Shown one piece after another: positions 17,372 through 24,741 of a DNA stretch of 64,000 bases. A program made the translations under genes and the position numbers. The first letter of the stretch is position 1; the number at the start of each line of letters is the position of its first letter. Below the pieces are notes generated by a model, which was given only the letters and a program-made list of their open reading frames with translations, had not been told where the DNA came from and did no database searches. The DNA is from Phoenicibacter congonensis. GTDB lineage: Bacteria; Actinomycetota; Coriobacteriia; Coriobacteriales; Eggerthellaceae. The DNA lies in NCBI RefSeq assembly GCF_900169485.1, contig NZ_LT821227.1, forward strand, positions 868,001-932,000. The letters run 5' to 3'.

Positions 17372-18352
17372 CTATTCCTCTATCAAGCCTTTTAGATACT
17401 CGTTGTACTCTTTCTTCAAGCTTTTCGGCCCATGTATTCTCACAGTGCCTCCGAGCCCCGCAATCCAGCCGAAGAACGGCTCGGACTTGCGGATCTTCAC
17501 GATCGCTTTAGCGGTCTCATCGTCGTGCTCGTACATCTCAGCGGCATCGCCGAAGCGATCCATGATAATCTCCACCTTGTCACCGTCGACGAGGAGCGTC
17601 GCAGTGACGGGCTCCCCTCCGAAGCGCCCGAAGCTCTCGTGGTCGTCTCCGTCGAATGTATGATGCGTGATCTCGTCGTTCCGCGTTGCCGCGTTTTGGG
17701 ACACCCGTAAGCGCTCCATGCGGTCTATCCTGAACTCGGTCATGCACTCATGATCGTCGTTCCACGCGGTCAGATAGTAATAGCCACCCCAGTAGGTGAT
17801 GCCCACGGGCGTCACCTCATGCGGCTTGCCGTCGTGGGTCGCCTTGCGCTCGCCCTTGAGGTTGAACTTGTAGTACATGAAGGAGACCTTCTTGTGCTGG
17901 CGCATGGCGTCATGCAAAACGTCGATGCATCCGAACACCCCGTCCTTCTTGGACGTGATCCTTCCCTGCACGTGTATCCGCCGATCGAGCAGCGCCCGCT
18001 CATGGTCGCTCGCGAGCAGCTTCAGGTTCGTGGTGAGCGACCTCGACTGGCTCTTCGTGAGGAACTTGCACGATTCCACAGCGTCCACCAAAAGCATCAG
18101 CTCGGACAGTGTGAAGTCCCGCCTCACGACCGCGTACTGCACCGGGTTCCTCTGGTAGGTGCGGATGTCGAGACCGAATTCCTTGAGCGTCTCAAGGTCG
18201 CGGTAGACGCCCTTGCGCTCCGCCGGTATCTCGTAGGCATGCAAGCGATCGATGAGCTGCGTCATAGACAGCCCGTGGCTCTCGTCGGTCTCCTCTTCGA
18301 GGATGCGCTTCAGGTACAGCAGCTTCAGCTTGGACTTGCTGTTGTTCGCCAT
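17372..18352 (-). CDS. WYL-domain transcriptional regulator of the defence operon
   Basis: 326-aa regulator with an N-terminal winged HTH (about 8-75, LLYLKRILEEETDESHGLSM and VYRDLETLKEFGLDI), a central WYL domain (about 140-215, KVSFMYYKFNLKGE, YYLTAWNDDHECMTEFRIDRMERL) and a WCX C-terminal domain. WYL proteins of the CapW/BrxR type repress defence systems and respond to nucleic-acid ligands. This one is the first gene of the minus-strand operon, 13 bp before the Type ISP enzyme, so it probably controls it. No clear inverted-repeat operator was found in the 50 bp upstream. Confidence 0.88.
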   Translation of the reverse strand: MANNSKSKLKLLYLKRILEEETDESHGLSMTQLIDRLHAYEIPAERKGVYRDLETLKEFGLDIRTYQRNPVQYAVVRRDFTLSELMLLVDAVESCKFLTKSQSRSLTTNLKLLASDHERALLDRRIHVQGRITSKKDGVFGCIDVLHDAMRQHKKVSFMYYKFNLKGERKATHDGKPHEVTPVGITYWGGYYYLTAWNDDHECMTEFRIDRMERLRVSQNAATRNDEITHHTFDGDDHESFGRFGGEPVTATLLVDGDKVEIIMDRFGDAAEMYEHDDETAKAIVKIRKSEPFFGWIAGLGGTVRIHGPKSLKKEYNEYLKGLIEE

Positions 18353-18797
18353 GATCCCTGTCCCTTCTCTTGCGCCCCATCTGTATTACATGCGTTGATT
18401 ACTCATTCTAAGCGATGATCTCGAACCTCCGTTCCGGGTGTCCCTTTTTCGCATAACTTCTCCGCCCGGGCGGAGCGTCTTCCCACGCGGGCGTGCTGTT
18501 TCCTTCATAGACGCAACCTCCGCATCTCGCACATGCCCCTTCGCCTTCCTTGAACGTCGCACCCTCGCACAGCGCCGCTCGTTGCCGCGCAAGGGCCGCG
18601 ATGCTTTTCCAATTTCTTTTCAGGGATGAACTCATTTCCTACGACCCCGAAAACAAATAGGAAAACCAGCACGGCAGAGATGCTTCCTCGATCCGCCGTT
18701 TCGCTTCCTCCCTTGCACGGCCGCGACGCCGTGCGCCATGCGCCTCACAAGGCAGGCCAAAGGGGCCGTGCCGAAGACGAATTGGAGGTCGATTCGA
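18353..18797. other. Intergenic region between defence operon and YraN-like gene
   Basis: 445 bp without a confident gene. It must hold the promoter of the minus-strand defence operon and possibly that of the YraN-like gene. A 75-codon minus-strand frame (18408-18635) encodes a Cys-containing peptide (CARCGGCVY) but its ribosome binding site is too close to the ATG, so I do not call it. A small GC hairpin CTCCGCCCGGGCGGAG lies near 18460-18475. Confidence 0.35.
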
Positions 18798-19172
18798 ATG
18801 AAGGAATTCAGCAAGCACGTACAGGACGCGGCAGAGATGTTCCTCAAGCGCCGGGGCTACGAAATCCTCGATGCGAACTGGGAATGCCCGGACGGCGAAG
18901 GGAAGTTCGACATCGTCGCCGACGACGAGGACTCAATCGTCTTCGTCCAGGTGAAGGGGCGCGACGGAAGGGTCGAGGGGTTCGGCTTCGACGAGGCCAC
19001 CATGCAGCGCGATGACTTCGAGCGCATGTCGATGAGCTACCTCGCCAAGAACCCGGACATCTGCAACTGCGCGGTGCGCTTCGACGTCGTCGCCATAACG
19101 GTCGTCGGCGAGGACAGGGCGATGATCCGCCACCACATCAACGCCATGAGCTACGGCCTCTCGGAGGAATAA
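18798..19172 (+). CDS. YraN-like (UPF0102) predicted nuclease
   Basis: 124-aa protein resembling the YraN/UPF0102 family, a restriction-endonuclease-like fold. FLKRRGYEILDANWECPDGEGKFDIVA is followed by SIVFVQVKGR, giving the E...D...QVK arrangement of a PD-(D/E)XK site. The ATG at 18798 has TTGGAGGTCG upstream; an upstream start at 18738 would add an atypical basic extension. YraN proteins are linked to DNA uptake and repair but their substrate is unsettled. On an ICE it may process transferred or recombining DNA, which is inference. Confidence 0.75.
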   Translation: MKEFSKHVQDAAEMFLKRRGYEILDANWECPDGEGKFDIVADDEDSIVFVQVKGRDGRVEGFGFDEATMQRDDFERMSMSYLAKNPDICNCAVRFDVVAITVVGEDRAMIRHHINAMSYGLSEE

Positions 19173-19275
19173 ACGACCTCCGTTCCTCCAGAGGAGGACA
19201 CCCGCTCCCGTCCGGGTCGCAAGGCCCGGGCGGGATCCCGGGGACATCCAGCAACGATTGAAAGGACGCACGAAA

Positions 19276-19653
19276 ATGGGACTCGACATGTACCTCACCC
19301 GCAGAGCCAAGGGCGGAAACGCCGAGCACGAGCTTCTGGCCTACTGGCGCAAGGCGAACCACATCCACGGCTGGTTTGAGCGCAACACGACCGACGGATA
19401 CATCGAGAACTGCGAGTACTACCCGGTCTGCAGACAAGACCTCGTATGCCTCATGGACGACTGCAAGCTCGTGAAAGGAAACCGCTTTCTGGCACCCAAA
19501 CTCCTCCCAGTGCAGGAGGGATTCTTCTTCGGGGCATTCGGCTACGGCGACGAGTACTACACCGACTGCATCGACCAGACGATCAGCATGCTGGAGCACG
19601 TGCTCAAGGAGACCGGCGAGGAGGACGAGCTCTTCTACCACGCATGGTGGTAG
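19276..19653 (+). CDS. Hypothetical phage/ICE protein
   Basis: 125-aa soluble protein beginning MGLDMYLTRRAKGG, a start typical of a widespread phage and plasmid hypothetical family. The body is Tyr/Trp-rich (ELLAYWRKANHIHGWFE, FFFGAFGYGDEYYTD). AAAGGACG precedes the ATG. It sits between the YraN-like gene and the parA operator palindrome, whose hairpin starts 10 bp after its stop and may double as a terminator. Function unknown. Confidence 0.65.
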   Translation: MGLDMYLTRRAKGGNAEHELLAYWRKANHIHGWFERNTTDGYIENCEYYPVCRQDLVCLMDDCKLVKGNRFLAPKLLPVQEGFFFGAFGYGDEYYTDCIDQTISMLEHVLKETGEEDELFYHAWW

Positions 19654-19663
19654 CGATCGCAAA

Positions 19664-19703
19664 GTACCCTAAAACAGTTCACAAGTGAACTGTTTTAGGG
19701 TAC
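19664..19703. promoter_or_regulatory. 40-bp perfect palindrome with fourth AGTTCA-N4-TGAACT operator
   Basis: Two 18-bp arms (GTACCCTAAAACAGTTCA and its complement) flank CAAG. The centre 19676-19691 is the same operator as O1-O3. A promoter with the same layout overlaps it: TTCACA (19678-19683), 17-bp spacer, TACTAT (19701-19706). The XRE repressor therefore probably controls parAB too. The hairpin could also stop transcription from the gene upstream. Confidence 0.7.
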
Positions 19704-19739
19704 TATACCGAATGTAATACATATCCACATGAAGCGCCC

Positions 19740-19784
19740 AACCTCCAACCTGCGGGCGCGAGATGCAAGGGAGAAAGGACAAGC
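19740..19784 (+). promoter_or_regulatory. Conserved leader L1 before parA
   Basis: AACCTCCAA, a GC-rich stretch, then GAGATGCAAGGGAG just before the start codon. The same arrangement precedes the genes at 45402 and 52147, with a further copy at 52242-52295. CCTCC can pair with the GGAG of the ribosome binding site, so a translation-controlling hairpin is possible. Confidence 0.55.
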
Positions 19785-20552
19785 ATGCGCACCATAGCCA
19801 TCTCCAACTACAAGGGAGGTGTGGGCAAGACGACGAGCGCCGTGAACCTCGCCAGCATCTACGCCGATGCTGGCAGCCGGGTGCTCCTGATCGACCTCGA
19901 CCCCCAGGCCTCCGCGACCGACTACTACGGACTCTACGACAGGGCGAAGACGGAGGGCCGAAGCTCCATAGAGCTGCTATACGGGCAGGCCTCCGTCGCC
20001 GACCTCGCCTTCGAGACCGGAACGGAGAACCTCTCCGTGATCCCGTCGACCATCGAGCTCGTCGACCAGAACGAGCTGCTGCTGCGCGAGCAGAGGCTCA
20101 AGTTCGCGCTCGACGATGCCGACGACACCTACGACATCGCGATCATCGACTGCTCTCCTGTGCTCAAGCGCCTGGCCTTCAACGCGTACCTCGCGGCTGC
20201 GGACGGCGGCATCGTCGTCATCCCGGTGAAGCTCGACTCCACGGTCATGCGGGGCACGGCGCTCACGGTGGAGGCAACCAAATCCATCGCCGAGGCACTT
20301 CGCATGCCCTGCCCCAAGTACCGAATCCTGCGCACCTGCGTTCCCGGCCGCATGACCAAAGCCGAGAGGACGGGAGCAGAGGTGCTCGACCGCTTCTTCC
20401 CCGACACGCAGTTCTCAAGTGTGATCCACGCCTCATCCAAGGTCGGCGAGGGAAGCTGGCAGTGGACGCCGGTGTCATCGTTCGAGCCCGGAAGCAGGCC
20501 TGCGCGCGACTACGCGGCCTTGGCTGAGGAGGTTCTCAATGAGCTCGACTAG
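19785..20552 (+). CDS. parA: ParA-family partition ATPase
   Basis: 255-aa ParA/Soj/MinD-type ATPase. The deviant Walker A NYKGGVGKTTSAVNLAS is at residues 8-24. LLIDLDPQASATDYYG (Walker A' region) and IAIIDCSPVLKRLAF (Walker B region) follow. It forms ATP-dependent filaments or gradients that separate DNA copies when bound by ParB on its sites. The ribosome binding site is GGGAGAAAGG. It overlaps parB by 14 bp. Expression is probably under the XRE repressor through the palindrome 80 bp upstream. Partition genes on an ICE suggest a replicating, stably inherited excised form. Confidence 0.93.
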   Translation: MRTIAISNYKGGVGKTTSAVNLASIYADAGSRVLLIDLDPQASATDYYGLYDRAKTEGRSSIELLYGQASVADLAFETGTENLSVIPSTIELVDQNELLLREQRLKFALDDADDTYDIAIIDCSPVLKRLAFNAYLAAADGGIVVIPVKLDSTVMRGTALTVEATKSIAEALRMPCPKYRILRTCVPGRMTKAERTGAEVLDRFFPDTQFSSVIHASSKVGEGSWQWTPVSSFEPGSRPARDYAALAEEVLNELD

Positions 20553-21447
20553 CGACGTCGCCAAGGCGTTCTCGATCTCCGGGCTCTTGGACGAGAAGTC
20601 AAAGACGCGCGAACGCTTCCCTGTTCTTGAGATAGCCGTCGGAGACATCGCGGCTCATCCCGCGAACGTCGCCTACTCGATGGACGCTTCTGCCATAAGG
20701 CAGCTTGCGAGCTCGATCAAGCGCGACGGCCTCACCGACCTCCCGCTCGTGAGAAGGCTTGCCGACGGCGGCTTCCAGATGATTTCCGGGCACCGCCGCC
20801 TTGAGGCATTCCGCCTCCTCGCTAAAGACGACGACGCGTTCTCGCGCATTCCCTGCCGGATCGTCGAGGGCATCACGGACGCCCAGGCGATAACGCTCCT
20901 CCACACGGCGAACTACTTCGTGCGCTCGCTCACGGTGACCGAGAGGGCATACGCGACGGAGGCCCTCGGCATCGAGGCGGAGCGGCTCCGCGCGGAAGAC
21001 CCGTCGCTCAAGGGGAAGCGAACCGAGGACATCAAGGCGGAGCTGATCGAGCAGCAGACCGGCAAGGCCGTCTCCGGAAGGACGATCTTACGCGACGAGA
21101 AGATGGCCAAGACCATCCAGAGCGACCTTTCCAGGAACTGGGCCATCGAGGCTGACGAGGGACGGCTCTCCGCATCGAGCGTCGAGATACTCAAAGGCCT
21201 ACCGAGAGAGAAGCAGACGCGCCTTTACGTGAGCCGACCCGCAGGGCTCTCCAAGAAGGAGACTACCGAGTACCTCAAGCGCAAGCTCGAACTTGAGAGC
21301 CCTTGCGACAAGAGGCTCGTCCGCATCCTCGACGACCTCCGCTCGTACATGTCCTCGATGGAGGGAAGGCCATCGAAGGCCGATTGCGAAGCAGTCGCTG
21401 AGATACGGCGGATAAGCGCCCGAATCTCGAAGATGTGCATTAAGTGA
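20539..21447 (+). CDS. parB: ParB-family DNA-binding partition protein
   Basis: 302-aa ParB-like protein. The N-terminal ParB/Srx domain (about 30-110) holds the nucleotide-binding ISGHRRLEAFRLL motif, followed by a KorB-like central HTH region (TERAYATEALGIEA, GKAVSGRTILRDE) and a helical C-terminus. It overlaps parA by 14 bp. ParB proteins clamp around centromere-like sites and stimulate ParA. No obvious parS series was found, but the inverted repeats directly downstream (21463-21536) could serve as parS, oriT or both. Confidence 0.88.
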   Translation: MSSTSDVAKAFSISGLLDEKSKTRERFPVLEIAVGDIAAHPANVAYSMDASAIRQLASSIKRDGLTDLPLVRRLADGGFQMISGHRRLEAFRLLAKDDDAFSRIPCRIVEGITDAQAITLLHTANYFVRSLTVTERAYATEALGIEAERLRAEDPSLKGKRTEDIKAELIEQQTGKAVSGRTILRDEKMAKTIQSDLSRNWAIEADEGRLSASSVEILKGLPREKQTRLYVSRPAGLSKKETTEYLKRKLELESPCDKRLVRILDDLRSYMSSMEGRPSKADCEAVAEIRRISARISKMCIK

Positions 21448-21462
21448 CCACCTTGGGACTTA

Positions 21463-21536
21463 TCGGCGCTTAGACGCCGAATCCAGCAAGTAGCCTATTG
21501 GCGTATTACATCTTCGATGTCGCCAATAGCACTTGC
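21463..21536. other. Candidate oriT (inverted repeats upstream of mobC)
   Basis: Two inverted repeats in the 264-bp gap between parB and mobC. IR1 is TCGGCG-CTTAGA-CGCCGA (21463-21480). IR2 is CTATTGGCG / CGCCAATAG (21495-21529), extended by GCAAGT / ACTTGC with a small bulge (21486-21536). The gap before a MobC-relaxase pair is the usual place for oriT. The nic site cannot be assigned by eye. Confidence 0.55.
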
Positions 21537-21711
21537 CCCGGGAGGCGATGGAGCAGTCATGTCGCTTGAGCCGCGTGGGGGCTCCGCTCCGCCAACTCCC
21601 GGGGGATCTGGCAAGCGCAGGCGCTCGGGCCTTGCACCCTTCTCCTCCGCTTGGCGGGGGATCCCCCGCGCCCCTTATACGAATTTTCGAAAAGCACTAG
21701 GAGGTAATCCT

Positions 21712-22131
21712 ATGAACCCCATGAACAAGACCAGAACCTTGAGCTTCCGCCTCGCGGAGGACGATTACCAGAAGCTCGTCGAACGCTGCCGCGTTTCTGA
21801 GCTCTCGCAGTCGAAGTACCTGCGCTACCTCATCCGGATACCCATGCTCGCTGAGGCCGCCGAGGGCGAGATCCCCGACGGCGTCGTCATCGACAGGAAG
21901 ACGATGCGCCAGATGTCGCGGGAGCTCACGCGCTGGGGCTACCACTACAACCAGGCCGTACATGCCATGAACTCGATCAACTACTACATCGTCCACGGCA
22001 AGGCGACCACCGAGCTCATCGCACCCAAGGCCGAGACCATCGAGACGGAGCTAGCGGCGGTGAACGAGAACGCCGAACGGATCGTCTACGAGCTGGCGCG
22101 CCTCCAGTGCTCGACGATCATGGAGGCGTGA
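21712..22131 (+). CDS. mobC: MobC-family relaxosome accessory protein
   Basis: 139-aa protein with an N-terminal ribbon-helix-helix (RTLSFRLAEDDYQKLVERCR, then LSQSKYLRYLI) and a C-terminal MobC motif (MRQMSRELTRWGYHYNQAVHAMNSI). MobC binds oriT and helps the relaxase open the strands. The start is set by a very strong AGGAGG, 9 bp before the ATG. The relaxase begins 3 bp after its stop. No similarity in context to the RHH protein between the integrases. Confidence 0.88.
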   Translation: MNPMNKTRTLSFRLAEDDYQKLVERCRVSELSQSKYLRYLIRIPMLAEAAEGEIPDGVVIDRKTMRQMSRELTRWGYHYNQAVHAMNSINYYIVHGKATTELIAPKAETIETELAAVNENAERIVYELARLQCSTIMEA

Positions 22132-22134
22132 GCG

Positions 22135-23364
22135 ATGCCCATTCTGAAACCTATAGCGGGCCATGGGTCGGTGGTCGGCATAAGGCGATATCTGGAGAAG
22201 AAGAACAGGGCGCTGGCCAAAGACCTGTTCAACCTCAGTTGGGACGAGAGGGGCAACTGCAACGATCCTCAAGAAGCCAAGAATCTTGTGAGATGGGACG
22301 AAGAGATGGATGCCATGAGGGCGAGCCTCGGCCACGATTCCCCGTGGAAGGGGAAGCGCGCCAGGACCTTCAAGCATTTCGTCATATCCCCCGACCCCGA
22401 CGATGGAATCGATCTTGACTCGCTTCGTGAGCTCGCTTGCGCATGGGCTCTCGAACATTTTCCCGACAACCAGATCGCCATCGTCTACCACGATGACAAC
22501 GAGGGTTCGATTCCTCACGCGCATGTGGTTGTGAACAGCTCGAATCTTGCCACGGGAAACAGGATGCAGACCGAGCATCCCGAGGACTTGAACCGGGCGC
22601 TTCAGGATATGGCGCGCGAGCGAGGGCTCACGGGACTCTCGAACGTCATGCCCGAGAAGTCCCAGAAGAGCACCGAGCCCAAGACGGCCCGCACGCGGCA
22701 GGGCATCTACTTCGGACGCGCCGAGAAGGAGATCATGCGCTCCGGCAACTACTCCTGGGTTGGCGACATAAGGGCGCGCGTGGCGCTCGCGAAGAACACG
22801 TCCCGAAGCGAGACCGACTTCATGGAGGCTCTCAGGCGTCTCGGCATCGACGTAGCCGACAACTCCTCGAAGGCCAGGCGCGACGACTGGATCTTCTCGC
22901 TCGCCGACGAGCCGACGAAGAAGGTGTCCGGCGAGAGGCTCGGCTTCACCTTCGGCAAGCAGATGCTAAGGAGCCGCTTTGAGAGGCAGTCGGCCTACCA
23001 CCCCGAGCGCAGAACCGAGGGCGAGATACGACGCCGCGCCGTGAGCGCAGTGGAACTCAACGACTTGCAAGACCTCTCCAGGCTCTCCGCCGTCCTTGAG
23101 ACGTGCGCGAAGTTCGACATCCGCTACCTGGAGGATTTCGATGCGAGGGCGGCCGCCCTCGCCCGAAGGGACCAGCTCGGCAGCGAGGGATTCAGGCGTC
23201 TGGCCGAGGCACGCGTATACGTCGCCGAGAACGGCCTCATGACAAGGAGGGGCGAAGGCGAGACGGCTCCTGCATCGACGAGAAGGCGCGGGAATCAGCA
23301 TCACCTTGCGCCAAGGACGCAGGAGGCCGAGCAGAGGCGCAACCGAGAGAGGAGCGACAGGTGA
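22135..23364 (+). CDS. MOBP/VirD2-like relaxase
   Basis: 409-aa conjugative relaxase. The N-terminal HUH domain has a candidate catalytic Tyr19 (GIRRYLE), KHFVISPDP around residue 80, and metal-binding histidines H119, H128 and H130 in YHDDNEGSIPHAHVVVN. The C-terminal half is basic and helical, with a charged tail. It nicks oriT, stays bound to the 5' end and is delivered through the VirD4 coupling protein encoded at 52-54 kb. It forms an operon with mobC and the following gene, which it overlaps at GTGA. Confidence 0.92.
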   Translation: MPILKPIAGHGSVVGIRRYLEKKNRALAKDLFNLSWDERGNCNDPQEAKNLVRWDEEMDAMRASLGHDSPWKGKRARTFKHFVISPDPDDGIDLDSLRELACAWALEHFPDNQIAIVYHDDNEGSIPHAHVVVNSSNLATGNRMQTEHPEDLNRALQDMARERGLTGLSNVMPEKSQKSTEPKTARTRQGIYFGRAEKEIMRSGNYSWVGDIRARVALAKNTSRSETDFMEALRRLGIDVADNSSKARRDDWIFSLADEPTKKVSGERLGFTFGKQMLRSRFERQSAYHPERRTEGEIRRRAVSAVELNDLQDLSRLSAVLETCAKFDIRYLEDFDARAAALARRDQLGSEGFRRLAEARVYVAENGLMTRRGEGETAPASTRRRGNQHHLAPRTQEAEQRRNRERSDR

Positions 23365-23936
23365 TAATCAAGGTTACCTACGACGACCAGAGGCTTGACG
23401 TGTTCGACACGACGACGTTCACCTCTGCCGCGCCTTTCGGCAAGACGAACATGCTCACGAACTTCGAGGTGCGCTTCGACACGATCGGCGAAGGCGGCCT
23501 TTGGATGGCTGCCCACAGCTACCAGGCAATCGAAGACGGAAATGAAAACAGCGATGAGACACCTGCCGCTAAGCGCAAGCGCGGGTGGGAGTTCCTACTC
23601 GCCGATTCCGAGGAGCTGGATCATGTCGAGCTTGTCGTCGTGGATGGCGAGGCGATCATGAAGCGCGTGTTCGGAGAGCTCGTGGATCTTCAGGCCTTCG
23701 ACGAGGCCGCATACGAATGTATCGGAAGCTCCTCAAAGGGGCTGCATGCGAGAATTGTCGAGCTCTTCGGGTATCTCAAGCGGATGACGGGAGAACCGAG
23801 TCCGAAGGTGCCGGGTATCCCGACCGATGTTGTGGATGCCGTCATCTCCTCGATCGAGGCGGAAAGCTCTGTGCGCGAGAAGGAAGAGGACGAACAGGCA
23901 GAGGAATGGGGCGATTTGGATGAAGTTGGTTGGTAG
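23361..23936 (+). CDS. Hypothetical protein co-transcribed with relaxase
   Basis: 191-aa acidic soluble protein starting at the GTG that overlaps the relaxase stop (GTGA), with GAGAGGAGCGACAG upstream. The N-terminus is beta-rich (IIKVTYDDQRLDVFDTTTF) and the C-terminus is strongly acidic (EKEEDEQAEEWGDLDE). Translational coupling suggests a role in mobilization, perhaps as a relaxase partner or DNA mimic, but I recognise no family. Confidence 0.7.
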   Translation: MIIKVTYDDQRLDVFDTTTFTSAAPFGKTNMLTNFEVRFDTIGEGGLWMAAHSYQAIEDGNENSDETPAAKRKRGWEFLLADSEELDHVELVVVDGEAIMKRVFGELVDLQAFDEAAYECIGSSSKGLHARIVELFGYLKRMTGEPSPKVPGIPTDVVDAVISSIEAESSVREKEEDEQAEEWGDLDEVGW

Positions 23937-23992
23937 TTTCGTACGTTGGCTTATCAAAGCGGTCTTCCGCTTCATGTAGGAAGGTGAGATAG

Positions 23993-24676
23993 ATGAGGAT
24001 CAATGATTTGACCAGAACCGACAAGGGAAAGCTGGCAGCAGTCTGCGCAGTCCTAGCCATCATGCTGGCTCTGGGCGTAGCGCTCGTGTCCTGCTCGGCC
24101 GATGTAAGTGCTGAAGGAATTGGAGCGAGCCGCGCCGTCGCAGACGCAGCAGGCGGATCCGTCGAGAGCATCGATGCTCCGGAGGTTGTCGAGGCCGACG
24201 AGACGGAAGATGCCTCTGCAGCTCAGCAAACAGAGGCAACCGAGCCAGCAGATGATGAGACGTTCTCGCTTGAAGGCGATGGCTCTGTCGACACGGCTTC
24301 TGCAGCATCGAAACAAACAGCCTCCATCTCATCGCACTCTGAATCGAAGAGCGAGAGCAAACCGAATGCCTCTGCCCCGACGGAAAGCTCACCGCAGAGG
24401 AAGTGGGTCGAGGACACCGAGCAGGTCTGGGTCGTGGACAAGGCGGCATGGACCGAGAGCATTCCCGTCTACTCCACTGTCGAGGTCTCGATCTGCAACA
24501 TCTGCGGTCAGGACGTCACGGGAAACACTTCCGCGCATGCGAAGGCTCATATGAAGGCTGGAGAAGGATCAGGGCACCACAGCGAGGTTCGCCGCGAGAT
24601 CACTGGATACGACACTGTGAGCCATGCGGAAGACGGGCATTGGGAGAAGAAGGTCGTAGGAGGCCATTGGGAATGA
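23993..24676 (+). CDS. Secreted lipoprotein with C-terminal Cys/His repeat region
   Basis: 227-aa protein with an N-terminal lipoprotein signal (hydrophobic residues about 15-32, lipobox LVSC, Cys34), a long Ser/Glu/Thr-rich linker, and a conserved C-terminal domain (about 140-227) with CNICGQD, repeated His (HAKAHMKAGEG) and two GHWE repeats. Similar C-terminal domains are, from memory, frequent in lipoproteins of gut Coriobacteriia. Its two Cys and several His could bind zinc. It closes the plus-strand mobilization cluster. Surface anchoring is clear; the function is not. Confidence 0.75.
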   Translation: MRINDLTRTDKGKLAAVCAVLAIMLALGVALVSCSADVSAEGIGASRAVADAAGGSVESIDAPEVVEADETEDASAAQQTEATEPADDETFSLEGDGSVDTASAASKQTASISSHSESKSESKPNASAPTESSPQRKWVEDTEQVWVVDKAAWTESIPVYSTVEVSICNICGQDVTGNTSAHAKAHMKAGEGSGHHSEVRREITGYDTVSHAEDGHWEKKVVGGHWE

Positions 24677-24741
24677 GGGGAGGCGCTTATCCTTCTTGCA
24701 TGCCTGCCTAAGTTGTTTCGTTTCTTCAGCTCGCCCTTCCG

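Noticed and set aside
18408-18635. 75-codon Cys-containing minus-strand frame
   Set aside because: Ribosome binding site lies only one base from the ATG and composition is that of intergenic GC-rich DNA; left uncalled.
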